Part shown: piece by piece, positions 34,201-44,485 of the stretch
Layout of the letters: the number at the start of each line of letters is the position of its first letter
How positions within the stretch are numbered: position 1 is the first letter of the stretch
Source: Rhynchonema sp. JSB1_4
Taxonomy: Eukaryota > Nematoda > Chromadorea > Monhysterida > Xyalidae
Length of the DNA: 64,000 bases
Assembly (NCBI GenBank): GCA_030248065.1
Contig: JASAMV010004315.1
Location: 1 to 64,000, forward strand
Direction of reading: 5' to 3'
Program-made: the position numbers and the translations under genes
The notes under the pieces: generated by a model
The model's input: only the letters and a program-made list of their open reading frames with translations
Databases searched by the model: none
What the model was told of the DNA's origin: nothing

Positions 34201-36141
34201 TTTCTTTCTGTTTATGAGCATTTTCAATTAGTAACTCACTCCAAGCTCTGGTAGTCATCCAAACACTGATTGCACGCAGTGATGCTTCGAACAAGCACAG
34301 GCATCACCCTGCCTGACCCTGTTTGACATATTGTCTCCATGTCAAAGAACGTATAGAACGAAAACTTTCTCTTTGGCGGTGGAACGGTTATGTAACACAC
34401 ATGGTCTGAAACGTGTCCAAAGCTTAGGCTCCAGCCCAAGTGGTGTAAGGAAGGGGACTGACCGTTTAATGGTACCATCTGATTGCAAACGCGGCAGTAC
34501 TTGAGGGAGCAAAAGTAATGGCCTTTCGCCGTTTCGTACTGTCTTGAACATTGAGTGCATCTGAAAAACAACAACGAGTCAAAGTATCAAAGCCTGTATA
34601 CTAACACTTACTTACCGATGTCGTCGGTCGCAGACTCCCGAAGACAAATGATTGTTCATGCAGCTCTCGGTGTAGAAGAAATTACAACACCTCTTGCAGT
34701 ACAACGGATCTGATGAATGGCCTTCCGATTCGCATAAATCTGTCTCACAGCGTGAGCATTTTGGTTTTCGATTGAAAACTGAACAGCGATTTTTCTGACA
34801 CAAGAGCCCGCATTGCTTGCAAAAGTGTCGCCCAAGTAGGCTTTTTTCGGAACATCGAGCAAGGAAAGTGTGATTTTCAACCAAAATTAGGATCAAGTTC
34901 TTTGCACCAGCTGTATATCGGAAATGTAACGAAAAGCACTGCTGAAACTGCTTGCCCGCCCCAGGCTGATATCTCAACACAACTAAGCATCTGTTGTGGT
35001 TTGAAGCAGGCCAGTTCCCTAGCAAAGGCAGTGATTTATCATCAAGCAGTCCATCCGATTTTAAGTCAACAACATCGTTCAGAACTGTAACGGTACCAGC
35101 AAGAAGACCGAGAAATTTTTTGCTTTTACGGTTGGTACATTGAGTGAAGTGCAAATCAACGCAAATGGCAACAATAGCGCAATTTGTTCTTGAAAAGCCT
35201 AAGTATTCCAGTCGCTGCTGAAATGCTAATGGATCGATGATTTGCCTCTTTTTTTGAAAAAAGTTCAATACACTTGTGCAGTGCTGAGGAAGCAAGCGGG
35301 CTCCAAAAGTTTGGTTGCCTTTGACCATGATCTCAACTACGAGTCCTTGCGAAAGATCCACACTTTGATTGCTGTTTTGCACTGCTTCAAGCCTGCTCAA
35401 CACGGAATCCACATTGAAATCTTTCGCAAGATATAACCCCGAGTTCACGGGATAGCTGATCTGGTCTGAATCCAACAAGATTTGTATTATATCATTCTCA
35501 TCAACCTGAACACTACTGTGAACCAGGTCTGTTAGGATTTGTGCACACACACTAGATAGCATGCCCAAGCTGGCCAACCTTTCACCCAGATTAGTCAGCT
35601 TAATTTTAACGGACCGTTGTTGAATTTGAAATCGTTCAGAATCTATTCGGTTTCTCGGCTCCGATGTGTAGAGATCCTTAATGTTCAACTGACCGCTAAG
35701 AAACTTGTTCTGGAGCAAGGCATCCGGTTTATGCTGCGCTTGTTCACTGCGCCCCGTGTCTCGTGCGTGTGTGGCAAGATGCTGGTTCAGATTGCTCTTC
35801 GAATAAAATCCATACGAACATTTTGGGCAGTAAAACCTTTTATTATGCTCAGAATTTGGATTTAAGCGACATTTTCTATGATGAGCAACAAAATTCGAGC
35901 GGTTAGACAACGTCATATCACTGAAATTATAGTTGGTGAGCACAATATTGCTATAAGGGAGCAAGAAATGAACATACCGTTTGCAAAAACTACATAAATG
36001 TCCAGAAACCACCACCACAGACAATCCAGGATGTGTATTGGTAATATGAGAGCTCAACTCAGTCAGCGTGTTGAAACATGCATTAGCAGGACAGTACACA
36101 CATGGGTATTTAGACGTAATATTCTTCGTAACCCCAGACAT
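31227..36141 (-). CDS. Protein-primed type B DNA polymerase, ten exons
   Basis: This enzyme replicates the element from its ends. Exons are 36141-35978, 35920-34616, 34560-34240, 34186-33321, 33273-32915, 32852-32505, 32448-32228, 32166-32043, 31978-31823 and 31769-31227. They sum to 4,407 nt with every phase consistent, giving about 1,468 aa. The N-terminal region has several C2H2/C2HC fingers. Exonuclease motifs are FFDMET, then HNGSGFDFH, then YCAMDTRLL. Then come the HGHxC..HP block, motif A (YDV/SLYPSVM), motif B (N/xLWGK) and motif C (YG/DTDS). Introns are 47-64 bp and cut a finger and motifs A, B and C. The motif-B intron has AT-AC ends. No frame break is seen, so the gene appears functional. 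Confidence 0.88.
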
Positions 36142-36970
36142 TATCCAAAATTGACTCGGCTTTGCTGATCACGCTTTGAATTCTGGAAAACAATTCACCA
36201 CGAGCTTTAGGGCAATCCACACGAACTGGCGACATGAGATCAATCAGTCTGCTGAACATGTGCGACATTATGGCCCCCATGTGATCCCGTGTCTTGGGCA
36301 GATCGGCCAGGCGGTCAACGTCACGCGCAACGCTTTCGAGTGCGTAGAGGCATAGACGGCCCATAACTGAGTGAAAAGGTTCGAGATGCCCAAGGTGGAG
36401 AGAGAAGCAGCAGTAACGTTTGCCACTAACCAGTGGACATGAAATGTTTCGCTGCTTGTGTGCGACGTTCATGCGCAGTGCTGTAGTCGGGCACTTCCTT
36501 GAAGTAGCGCAGCACGATACCTGAATCTGGTTCTCGCATGCTCTCCACGGTCAAGCAGCGGTCATCATCAGTCCAGTGAACCTTGATGAGACCATTGGTT
36601 TTCGCACCGTTCAGCATAACGAGGTTGTTGCCGTATTGGCTTTCATGGTCTGAAATTCGATCTGGCCTTGGAATCTAAATCCTATCATGTTAGTTTTAGC
36701 ATAATATGGTTCACTACGGTCGGCAGCGTAAAATTTAGTGGCTTTGGGAATATGTCACTGACCGGCAGCCATTCGTCCAGTTTGAAAATCGATGTCATAT
36801 ACCGTTCGCTGATTACCGTGTTGATAGTCGTACAGCAGCATCTCGCCCTGTCGCAGTAGTGGCCGAAACATGTCCAACTGTCCCTCACCGTTCTTAAGGC
36901 AGCCCATTATGTCGTTGCGAGTGCGCTCCAGACACGCGCGAAACTCGGTTGGAGTCAATTTGCGGGCCAT
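36110..36970 (-). CDS. Unknown protein upstream of the polymerase, three exons
   Basis: Exons 36970-36763, 36649-36431 and 36366-36110 join to 227 aa with consistent phases. The first intron is long for this element (113 bp), and a nearer acceptor at 36,675 breaks the frame. The start chosen is the ATG at 36,970 (MARKLTPTEF). The protein is charged and mostly helical at its C-terminus and has no domain I know. Its end overlaps the polymerase start by 32 bases. By position it could be a replication partner, such as a terminal protein, but nothing in the sequence shows that. Confidence 0.6.
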
Positions 36971-36986
36971 TATGATCACAAGTAAA

Positions 36987-37814
36987 TTATGGTGAAAAAC
37001 TGCAAATCTGACAGGTATTATCCTGTGGATCCGCAGAAAGGTTTAGATAACAACTTGCGCACAACACATGCATGTTTAAAGAAGGTTTGAGACAAGAAGG
37101 TAGATAAACATAAATGCATTTCTGCTTGGCCAAGTCACTATTATAATTATCAGGGGCTTGTGCTCCCTCAAAAACAATTGAAAACAGGTTACACTGACAA
37201 CAAGTAACATCTGATCGGTCGAGGGGTGAAGTGAGAGTAACTTTTTTGTAATGATCTTTTTGACCCAGATTAAAACTTGCTTTCTTACTCAAGTCAAGCT
37301 GATTACAAGCAGAACGATAGAGATCAATTATATATGTGTGAAAACAGGCAACACAGCTATGGGCACATGATTTGTTTTTGACTGGACAGTAATAATAGAA
37401 TTGGTCATTTGCTGAACGATCTGTGGACTGACAAATTGAAAGTCTATCGAAAAAGCAAGATGAAACATCGCACTGATGCGCTCTTTGTCTAATCTGGCTG
37501 TGCTGCCAACCCGGTAGTGATCCTGGCACTTCATCGTCACTGTCGGACTCAAATCGCTTCATAAATTTACCAAGAGTCTGACCATGTTTCAACAGTAATT
37601 GCACTAGCGTTGTGCTGGGATCGCCTTGGGGCATGGAATTTACAAGATTCTGGATGGCTGCATGCACATCAACTGCAATGGTAGGCTTGCGCGAAATTAA
37701 AGTCTGATTTTGAAGTATAACGTCAGATATAAGTTTAGAAAGAGCAGTAAACTTACATTTTTCCTCCTTCATCACTCTCTCTATGGAGCTAGTAACGCTA
37801 TCCGCCGCCGCCAT
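36987..37814 (-). CDS. Cys-rich (RING-like) protein, unknown
   Basis: A 275-aa frame from an ATG at 37,814. The N-terminal 100 residues are helical and include an acidic run (ESDSDDE). The C-terminal half has paired Cys: YYCP..SCAHSCVACFH, TCCQC, and finally HVLCASCYLNL..CQIC, which resembles a RING or B-box-like zinc site. It could be a ubiquitin ligase or a DNA-binding protein. A TATA-like box (TATAAATAG on the minus strand, about 37,920) lies some 105 bp upstream. Confidence 0.55.
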   Translation of the reverse strand: MAAADSVTSSIERVMKEEKCKFTALSKLISDVILQNQTLISRKPTIAVDVHAAIQNLVNSMPQGDPSTTLVQLLLKHGQTLGKFMKRFESDSDDEVPGSLPGWQHSQIRQRAHQCDVSSCFFDRLSICQSTDRSANDQFYYYCPVKNKSCAHSCVACFHTYIIDLYRSACNQLDLSKKASFNLGQKDHYKKVTLTSPLDRSDVTCCQCNLFSIVFEGAQAPDNYNSDLAKQKCIYVYLPSCLKPSLNMHVLCASCYLNLSADPQDNTCQICSFSP

Positions 37815-37917
37815 TCAACAAAGGTAAAATAAAATAAGAACAAGCTGATGGACTTACTGTAAGTTTGACTATGAGCATTGAAGCTAAAGTCTGATGGTTT
37901 TCAGTGAAGTTTCCGCA

Positions 37918-37926
37918 GCCTATTTA
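37918..37926 (-). promoter_or_regulatory. TATA-like box upstream of the minus-strand replication genes
   Basis: The minus strand reads TATAAATAGG here, about 105 bp before the ATG at 37,814. It is the best promoter candidate for the minus-strand gene train that includes the polymerase. Confidence 0.4.
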
Positions 37927-38321
37927 TACATTTTGGTTAAGCGTGCCACGGCGTTGAGATTGGTGTGCAGCTCAGTTTCAATTTTCCTCTTGACACAAGC
38001 AACACGGTTTTACCTGCTCATTGTCTTGTGCTGCTGTGTTTTAAATCTTTTTTAACACATGCCCTGAAGCACGCATCTGCTGTTACACAGTCAGACACTG
38101 ACAGAACCGAAGCAATCACAGTCAGAACTTTTTTCAAACGCATGTTACACTGTTCATCAGGCGCGTGCAGCTGGGGTAACAGCATTAAAAAAACACTGTT
38201 ATTTTTAAACTTTGTTATAATAAGTTTGAACCAGTGTTTTGGGTGTGTCCTGGACGCAGCTGCATCACAAAAACATTATTGTATGACCGCGTTTGGTGAT
38301 AATCGCTGTAATTCTATCGCC

Positions 38322-39820
38322 ATGGCTACCGGTGGTGAAGTCCCTCAGATTCAGTCATTTACCTATCATCTGCAGCAGGCTGCTGCAGCGTACAACAACA
38401 AAACCCGGGTATGTGTCCTATACTATGCTTGGATCGGTAAACGATATCAGTGGTATGGTGCCACTATTTTCGACCACCGTAAAAGTTGTTCATTTTGGGA
38501 ACAATAGTCGTTTAACTTCTTGATGCATAGTCCGATCGCTTAATGTGCACAAATAGAATTTTTCAGAACGAACGCGAGTCCCACAAACGAGAGGTGAAGA
38601 CTGCATCTATGGGAATCACGATGGATATCCTGCGTGATCTCCTCCCGCGTCATCTGTTCAAATCGTTGTTCGGAAGCAAATCCAAACCAAGCGTGTCCAT
38701 GGTGAACCACTTTCTGTTGATGTGGTTCATTGGGACACTGGAATGTCTTGGTTCCACATATTCGGTGCCCGACAGCAAAGTCGTTGCAGCATTCTGTCAA
38801 TCCGGTGGCTCTGGATTGCTCGACTTTGTGCGTCTTGTTTGCAGCTGTTGCGTTGCTCAGTCGGTATTATCCGTTGTTATTTTTTTTTAGTTGGAATCCC
38901 TGCCGGACCCGATGGCTGCCCGACGTGCTCTGTCTGGGGACGATCTTCGTGATACCACCAAAAATATGGCTCAGACAAACATTGGTATGTGAGGCAGGGT
39001 TGGGCCAAAAAAATAAAAAATCCGTGTTTAAAAAAAAAACAATTTCAAAATTTAAATACTTTTTTTATAATTTTGCCGATGAGCAATATAGTCTTAATGG
39101 CCTTTCTCGAGCTCAAAGTTTGTTATTTTTTCTCAGTGTGCACGATCGTTTCTTCACAATCGTGCACAACAAACACGTGTTTGTTTCGTCAGTAGCTCGC
39201 TGATGATGAGCTTCATCAGTGCAATCAAAGTTGATTAGACAACCAATATTCAGGGCAAGCAGTAAAATGACTGGTTTTTGTATAGGCAACATGCGTTATC
39301 ACGTAAATGTAGCTCATTTGATTATTTCGGATATACGCATGCAGTAAGACTGTTAGCAAGAACAGAACAACCGTCAGTGGCCCACACGTCGTTGCTTTTG
39401 CATTTATCTTAATTTTTGCAAAAAAAATTGCATCATTTTTACCATCTTTGAAAATTTTGAAAAATAATGTATTGCTTAAAAAAATTTTCATAAAAAAATT
39501 TTTTTCCCAACCCTGAGTGTAGTACTTATCACAGTTTCTCAGTGATTTTTCTCATCTGTGCTTGCTTCGGTTCACCTTTCCCTTCACTACACACGCAAAA
39601 ATTATTTAGCCACTGCAGGTCTCAAAATGCGTGATATGCTGTACATCTGCAATCAAACGGACTTTGGACAGCTTGGCGCTGGTACTGGCTACGTGCCACT
39701 GGGTTTGTGTTGTTGTTGTATGTGTTGTCTCTGTGCTGACACATGTGTGCGCTGTATCTGATCACCAAACTTATGCAACATCTTCTTTGCACAGGCACCA
39801 TCAACCCGAAGCCATTGTGA
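38322..39820 (+). CDS. Unknown 183-aa cargo protein, five exons
   Basis: Exons 38322-38408, 38567-38827, 38891-38984, 39619-39702 and 39795-39820 join in frame to a stop. The product has a Gln/Ala-rich start, a basic stretch, one modestly hydrophobic segment (MVNHFLLMWFIGTLECL) and a polar C-terminus. No family is recognised. A hAT-like MITE fills most of intron 3, so the reading frame survived a transposon insertion. It is the first gene of the right half of the TIR-bounded interval. Confidence 0.6.
38995..39516. mobile_element. hAT-like MITE, copy 3, inside the Polinton-like interval
   Basis: The ends are CAGGGTTGGGCCAAAAAAAT and the complement TTTTTTTCCCAACCCTG. The neighbouring 8-mers (ATGTGAGG and AGTGTAGT) do not match, so the target duplication has decayed. 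It lies in intron 3 of the 183-aa gene. Confidence 0.8.
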
Positions 39821-39927
39821 GCCAGTGTCAGTGTGTCTGCGTGTTGACCGTGATTGTTTTATTAGGTTCACAAAATTTACGTTTGGGTAATTATTATTAT
39901 TATTTTCAGTACGAATTAGGCAGGAAA

Positions 39928-42900
39928 ATGATTTCGTTGGTTTTCGTAATCGCCGTTCCTGTTGCTGCATTCTGTGCGTGTGTGCCGTCCGCTGATCTGC
40001 TCAGTTGCTCTGATAATGTGAATCCAACCATAATAAAAAGTGGCGTAAAGTCAGTATTGAACGAAAATAAAACCCTTGCACTGATTGACACTGACATACC
40101 ACGTTGTGATCTGGACGTTACCGATCTCGGATTCTCTCAGTTGTACGTCAGCCCGAACATGACAAATTGCGTGTGCATTTGCTCGGACAAACCGATTCGC
40201 TCAAATTGTCCGGATGGAATTAAAAAGTGCAAGGTATCACATTATCCTTCACAGATAAATTTCAACACAATTTCAAATTTACGAAAGATTTTCAGTCCTA
40301 ATTGTTATCGTTTCTTCATCATTTGATAAACTTTCAGCCCATCGATTCAACCACTGCCTCCAGTACTGCTGCTGGCTCCGTCACAACTGCCTCTGAAACA
40401 TTGGTTGGTTGGATTAGGTTTTTATGACCAGCGTAAAAATCCCAGATTGCTAACAAGCAACTGCTATTTGCATGTTAAAATCACCAAGAAGATGGTGTCT
40501 ATTCTTTACTTTGGCTGTATGCTACAGGACAGCCTGCCACTGTTTGGACTGATGCGAGTGTAAAAACAGCAAGCTTGTATCGTACTGCGGGATAATCTGT
40601 GCAAAATACACACACCAACCAATGATGTTTCGCTGCTGCACAGTAAAATGCGCCCCATAGCTAACGTCAAGTTCTAAATCCGAAAACCAAGTTTTGAAAC
40701 ATTCGAGTAGCTTGCCCGACAGCCAGGCAGCTGTGCGCGTGGCTCGCGCTCGGGTTCAGAACTTGACATAATCTATGGGCCTATTTCATTGTAGGGCAGT
40801 GAATTAGAAATTTACCATATGTTTCATACTCACGTGTTCTGTTCCGCCGTAGCACCAGCAATCCACTCCCCCACCCATGGTGCCGACTGCAGATCAAATG
40901 CCACCCGGGAACCAGATTCACGTATCTGCTCCACGGCCTGTCGATAAGGTATGTATATTACCTTGTACCTGCTGCTTGTCATTAGATCTTATCTGCCTTT
41001 GGCATATTTATTCGATTGACCAGTGCAAGGGGATCTCTACGCTGGTCAAAATTAGGGGGTTCATGTTCAAGGCAGATCCGATCATCACACTGCCTCTGCA
41101 TGCATGTTCGCTTCAGAAGCACCCAGCTGCATGCGGCTTGACTTGCACAGCAATGGCCAAGAAGTCTTCGGTTGACGAACTTGGTCATGTCATGAAATCA
41201 GTGATCGATAGGCAGAATACAATGATCGAAGAGTACGCAAAGTTGGCGGTGATAATCGAGAAGATGGGTGAGACGCAGGTCAATCTACAGAGTCATGTGC
41301 AAAAGGTATACCGACCGATTTCACATGTTGTCCGGTGTGCACATTGTAAACCGTCGGCACTCGATGTGCAATATCGCGGATCTGTTGCGGATTCAAAAAG
41401 TATCCTGCTTGTGGTAGTTGCGTGCTACGTTCGAATACGTACGCGGCAGTGTATCGTGTGTTTCCATCGCTTCGCACGAGTGTGTAACAGTCCTCGCTTG
41501 TCCCGCTCTCTGAAATGGGTTGGACCTACAGGGGTAGCTGCACTGGTGTCACGCGGGTTTATAGTCCAGCCACGAGCTCATGAGGCGAATTATTTTAAAG
41601 CTTGCTTGGCCAGATTCAAAAATGCTCCGATTTCGAACATCGAAGAAAGAGATTTGGCTGAGAAAAATGATGATAAGTTCCAGCAGGCTGACCTCATTTT
41701 GTTGTGTGCTTGCGCGAACAGCAACGCTATTGAACACACAAATGTTTTGGGAGTCAAAAGGGAATTTACGCACCGAGGTGGAGGGCGTGCTTTTACCAAA
41801 TGCGTGCATTTCTCTTTCTTTCATTTCCGAAATACGTGGAACCAGAACACTATTGGATCCGCACAAGCCAAGTTAAAAAAAGTCGCCTCATGACCCTGTG
41901 GTTGGACTATCTGTGTGGAGGCAGCATTTTGTAACTTTCACACGCCCAAGCGCCACACTAGGTCACATTCGTGCGGGTGCGTGCGATAGTTAAGCGAAAA
42001 GTCGATAGTACGCAAAATAATCGTATACCGGCGTGAAGCTACCCCGTTCCTGGAAATGTACTGTACCTATCCACTTTACGCACTTCTTTGTGTGCTATGT
42101 ACATTTTAAGTCTAACGAAGACCAACTCTTCAAGATTAACGTACTTGGGAGCGATGCGATGATAGCTGCAAGGGTATCGCCCTGGGCAAGTAGCAGTGAA
42201 GCTTGAACCTTTGGTGCCCAGATGCCAACATCCTGCTCGTAGCGACCATCTTCTACATACGCGCTCATGCTGCTCGCCAGACTGCCTGCCTCCATTTCCA
42301 GTATCAGATCCCTAATACGGCCACTATCCGTGGGGACCTGAAAATTTTGCTTGTTGTTTCTCTGACAAAAAGCTTTTCTTTCATAAAGGGCTAATTGAAA
42401 CGCGGATATCACAATGATATTGGGTCTCAGTACCGGGATAAATCTCTTTTATTAGGACTAGCAAAAAGTCACGCTTTGACTTAGATGACGTGTAAGAATC
42501 ATTGATTTAAGCCTACTTTCACCGACACGTCTGATCAGTACCCTGAACATACCGACGAGCGAACTGCCAATTGCTGGCCCCATCTGAACTTCATCAGTTC
42601 TTTGGTCCTCTCATTGCTCAACCAGGGACAATCGAGATCGAAATTAGCTGCACATCGGCACACTGTTTCTTTGACAATCGGTTTGTGCACGCAACGTTCG
42701 ATTGGCATTTCTGGGCCTCCCTGTTTAAACAGTAAGCATGATTTGTTCAAGGTTTTTTTGTCACCTAGTCTGATTTTGTGAAACCCGCATTGTGTGGTGG
42801 TATACAAAGTACACACGCGATACAGTAGCGCGGGGGCATCCCAACTTAGGTCCTTTTGTTAAAACTACAAAGGTATAGCTAACCGGCAGTGATCGCGCTG

Positions 42901-44485
42901 CGTATTCGTTGTAGTAGGTAGCAACTAGTTCGTCGTCCTTTTTGTTCGCCTGCACGCATTGCATACAGAAGCGGCTATCGCGTTTCATCTGGTACGACGG
43001 GAGCGACTGTGATGTACGACCAACATACGGCCGGACAATCAGTTCTTTGTCCATTTTCAGCTGGAAAGATCAGACGACGAAATCTCAGATGCAGTACGAG
43101 ATCAGGTTTCGGCACTATCCCATCAGATGTTGGATATCAAAAATGTGTCCGCCGTTGAATCGAGGAAGGAAGGGAATGTTGCTGAGCCGCGTGTGCATGA
43201 AGAAAAGGTCTAGGTGCACGTTTCTGGTTGTAGAATGCATGAACTATACGCTTATACGCACTCTGGTTTCTTTTTTCATTTATGACCATGATATGCAAAC
43301 CAGGTCTAATATGAAACATCAGCAAGCTATCATGGGAAATAGAATTTGTTTCGTATCATTGTGACAATCCGTGTAGATCTTTTCAACAGCTGGGCACACA
43401 AAGGTCATTACATTTACACTCTACATGTACGCAAAATTGTGTTACACCGTGGACTTCCTCACGGGGCTGATACTTTCAGTATCAATGCAGTACTCAGAAA
43501 TAAGCACAAAAAAACCATGTTTTAGTTCGTAACAAAGGTCTGACAACGCGCAGTCAAATTTTTTATATGTACATACATATATACATATGTATAGTCCGAC
43601 CACGAGCTCATGAGACGACTTTTCTTGAAGTTGGCTTGTGCGGATCCAATAATGTTCCGGTTCCACGTATTTCGGAAACAAAAGAAAGAGAACCGCACGT
43701 ACGAAAAACACGCTCTCCACCTCGGGGCGTAAATTCCCTTTTCACTCCCAAAACATTTGCGTGTTGAACAACGTTGCTGTTCGCGTAAGCACGCAACAAA
43801 TTGAGGTCAGCCAGCTGGAACTTGTCATCATCTCTCTCAGCCCAATCTCTTTCTTTTGCTTTTCGAAACCGTGTAACCGGAGCATTTTTAAATCTGGCAA
43901 AGCAAGCTTTAAAAAAGAGTGGTCTCATGAGCTTCTGGCTGGACTATATGTATGTCTATCTACCTGTGCTTATGTATATGTAATAGGCTTCTGTGGACCG
44001 GGTCCTAGTAGTGTCAGAGAAGTAGCTCATATGGGTTCAAAAATTGTTCTTCAAATTTAATGAAAATAGTTATGCTCTGCGGCTGGCATGCTTGCTGCGT
44101 GGAGCACACAATCCACGTTCAAATACCGCACTGTGCGGCAATTTTCATAAAACCTAGAGAGCGTTTCTTGTGCCTGAATGATCGAACCTGCGTTCTCCAT
44201 TTTTATTTCCCAAAACATAATTTAAAGAAAAATCAGCATGGGCCAGAAATGCCAAGCGTAATTAATGCTCTAACCGTTTTTCAGACACTGTTGGACTATG
44301 AATGGCCGGACTTGCTGTGGAGTGCTGTGATCAATTTGGTCTCCGAGTTGCTCCTTGGGCTGATATTGTGGTTGGCGCGTCGCAATCCGCGTAGCGCTCG
44401 TGATGAACAGAGCGACACAAGTGACTTGTCGACTGATACAAGTGAAAACGTAGAGCTCGAAGGGATAATAGTCGAACGGCCGTAA
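39928..44485 (+). CDS. Single-pass membrane protein with signal peptide, mucin-like stretch and coiled coil
   Basis: Exons 39928-40233, 40338-40403, 40853-40948, 41117-41305 and 44285-44485 are all phase 0 and give 285 aa. A signal peptide (MISLVFVIAVPVAAF) opens the protein. The first exon encodes a Cys-rich ectodomain with possible N-glycosylation sites. The second is a Ser/Thr-rich (mucin-like) stretch and the third is Pro-rich. The fourth carries heptad-like hydrophobic spacing, and the last has a transmembrane helix (VINLVSELLLGLILWLA) and an acidic tail. This is the layout of a type I surface protein. A viral surface role is possible but unproven. The last intron is 3 kb and holds two MITEs and an antisense gene. 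Confidence 0.6.
41562..41909. mobile_element. TA-flanked MITE (Tc1/mariner-type ends), long copy 2
   Basis: It begins TAGTCCAGCCACGAGCTCAT after TA and ends GGTTGGACTA. The following dinucleotide has mutated to TC. Interior and reading frame match the copies at 12,747 and, inverted, at 43,592. Confidence 0.85.
42095..43054 (-). CDS. Nested antisense gene, 193 aa, three exons, unknown
   Basis: Exons 43054-42884, 42720-42553 and 42337-42095 are all phase 0 and join to a complete frame. They have GT donors (gttagc, gtatgt) and CAG acceptors. The gene sits on the minus strand wholly inside the last intron of the membrane-protein gene. The product has spaced Cys (CMQC, then CVHK..CRC..C), which suggests a zinc or disulfide module, and an Ala/Leu-rich C-terminus. 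No family is recognised. That three phase-0 exons with good sites agree argues against chance. Confidence 0.6.
43592..43946. mobile_element. TA-flanked MITE (Tc1/mariner-type ends), long copy 3, inverted interior
   Basis: It starts TAGTCCGACCACGAGCTCAT after TA and ends GGCTGGACTA before TA. The interior is homologous to copies 1 and 2 but in the opposite orientation. The shared open frame lies on the minus strand. Confidence 0.85.

Noticed and set aside
34187..34239. A 32-bp intron ending at 34,208 in the polymerase
   Set aside because: The acceptor at 34,187 keeps the same frame and gives 53 bp, in line with the other introns; 32 bp is too short to be spliced readily.
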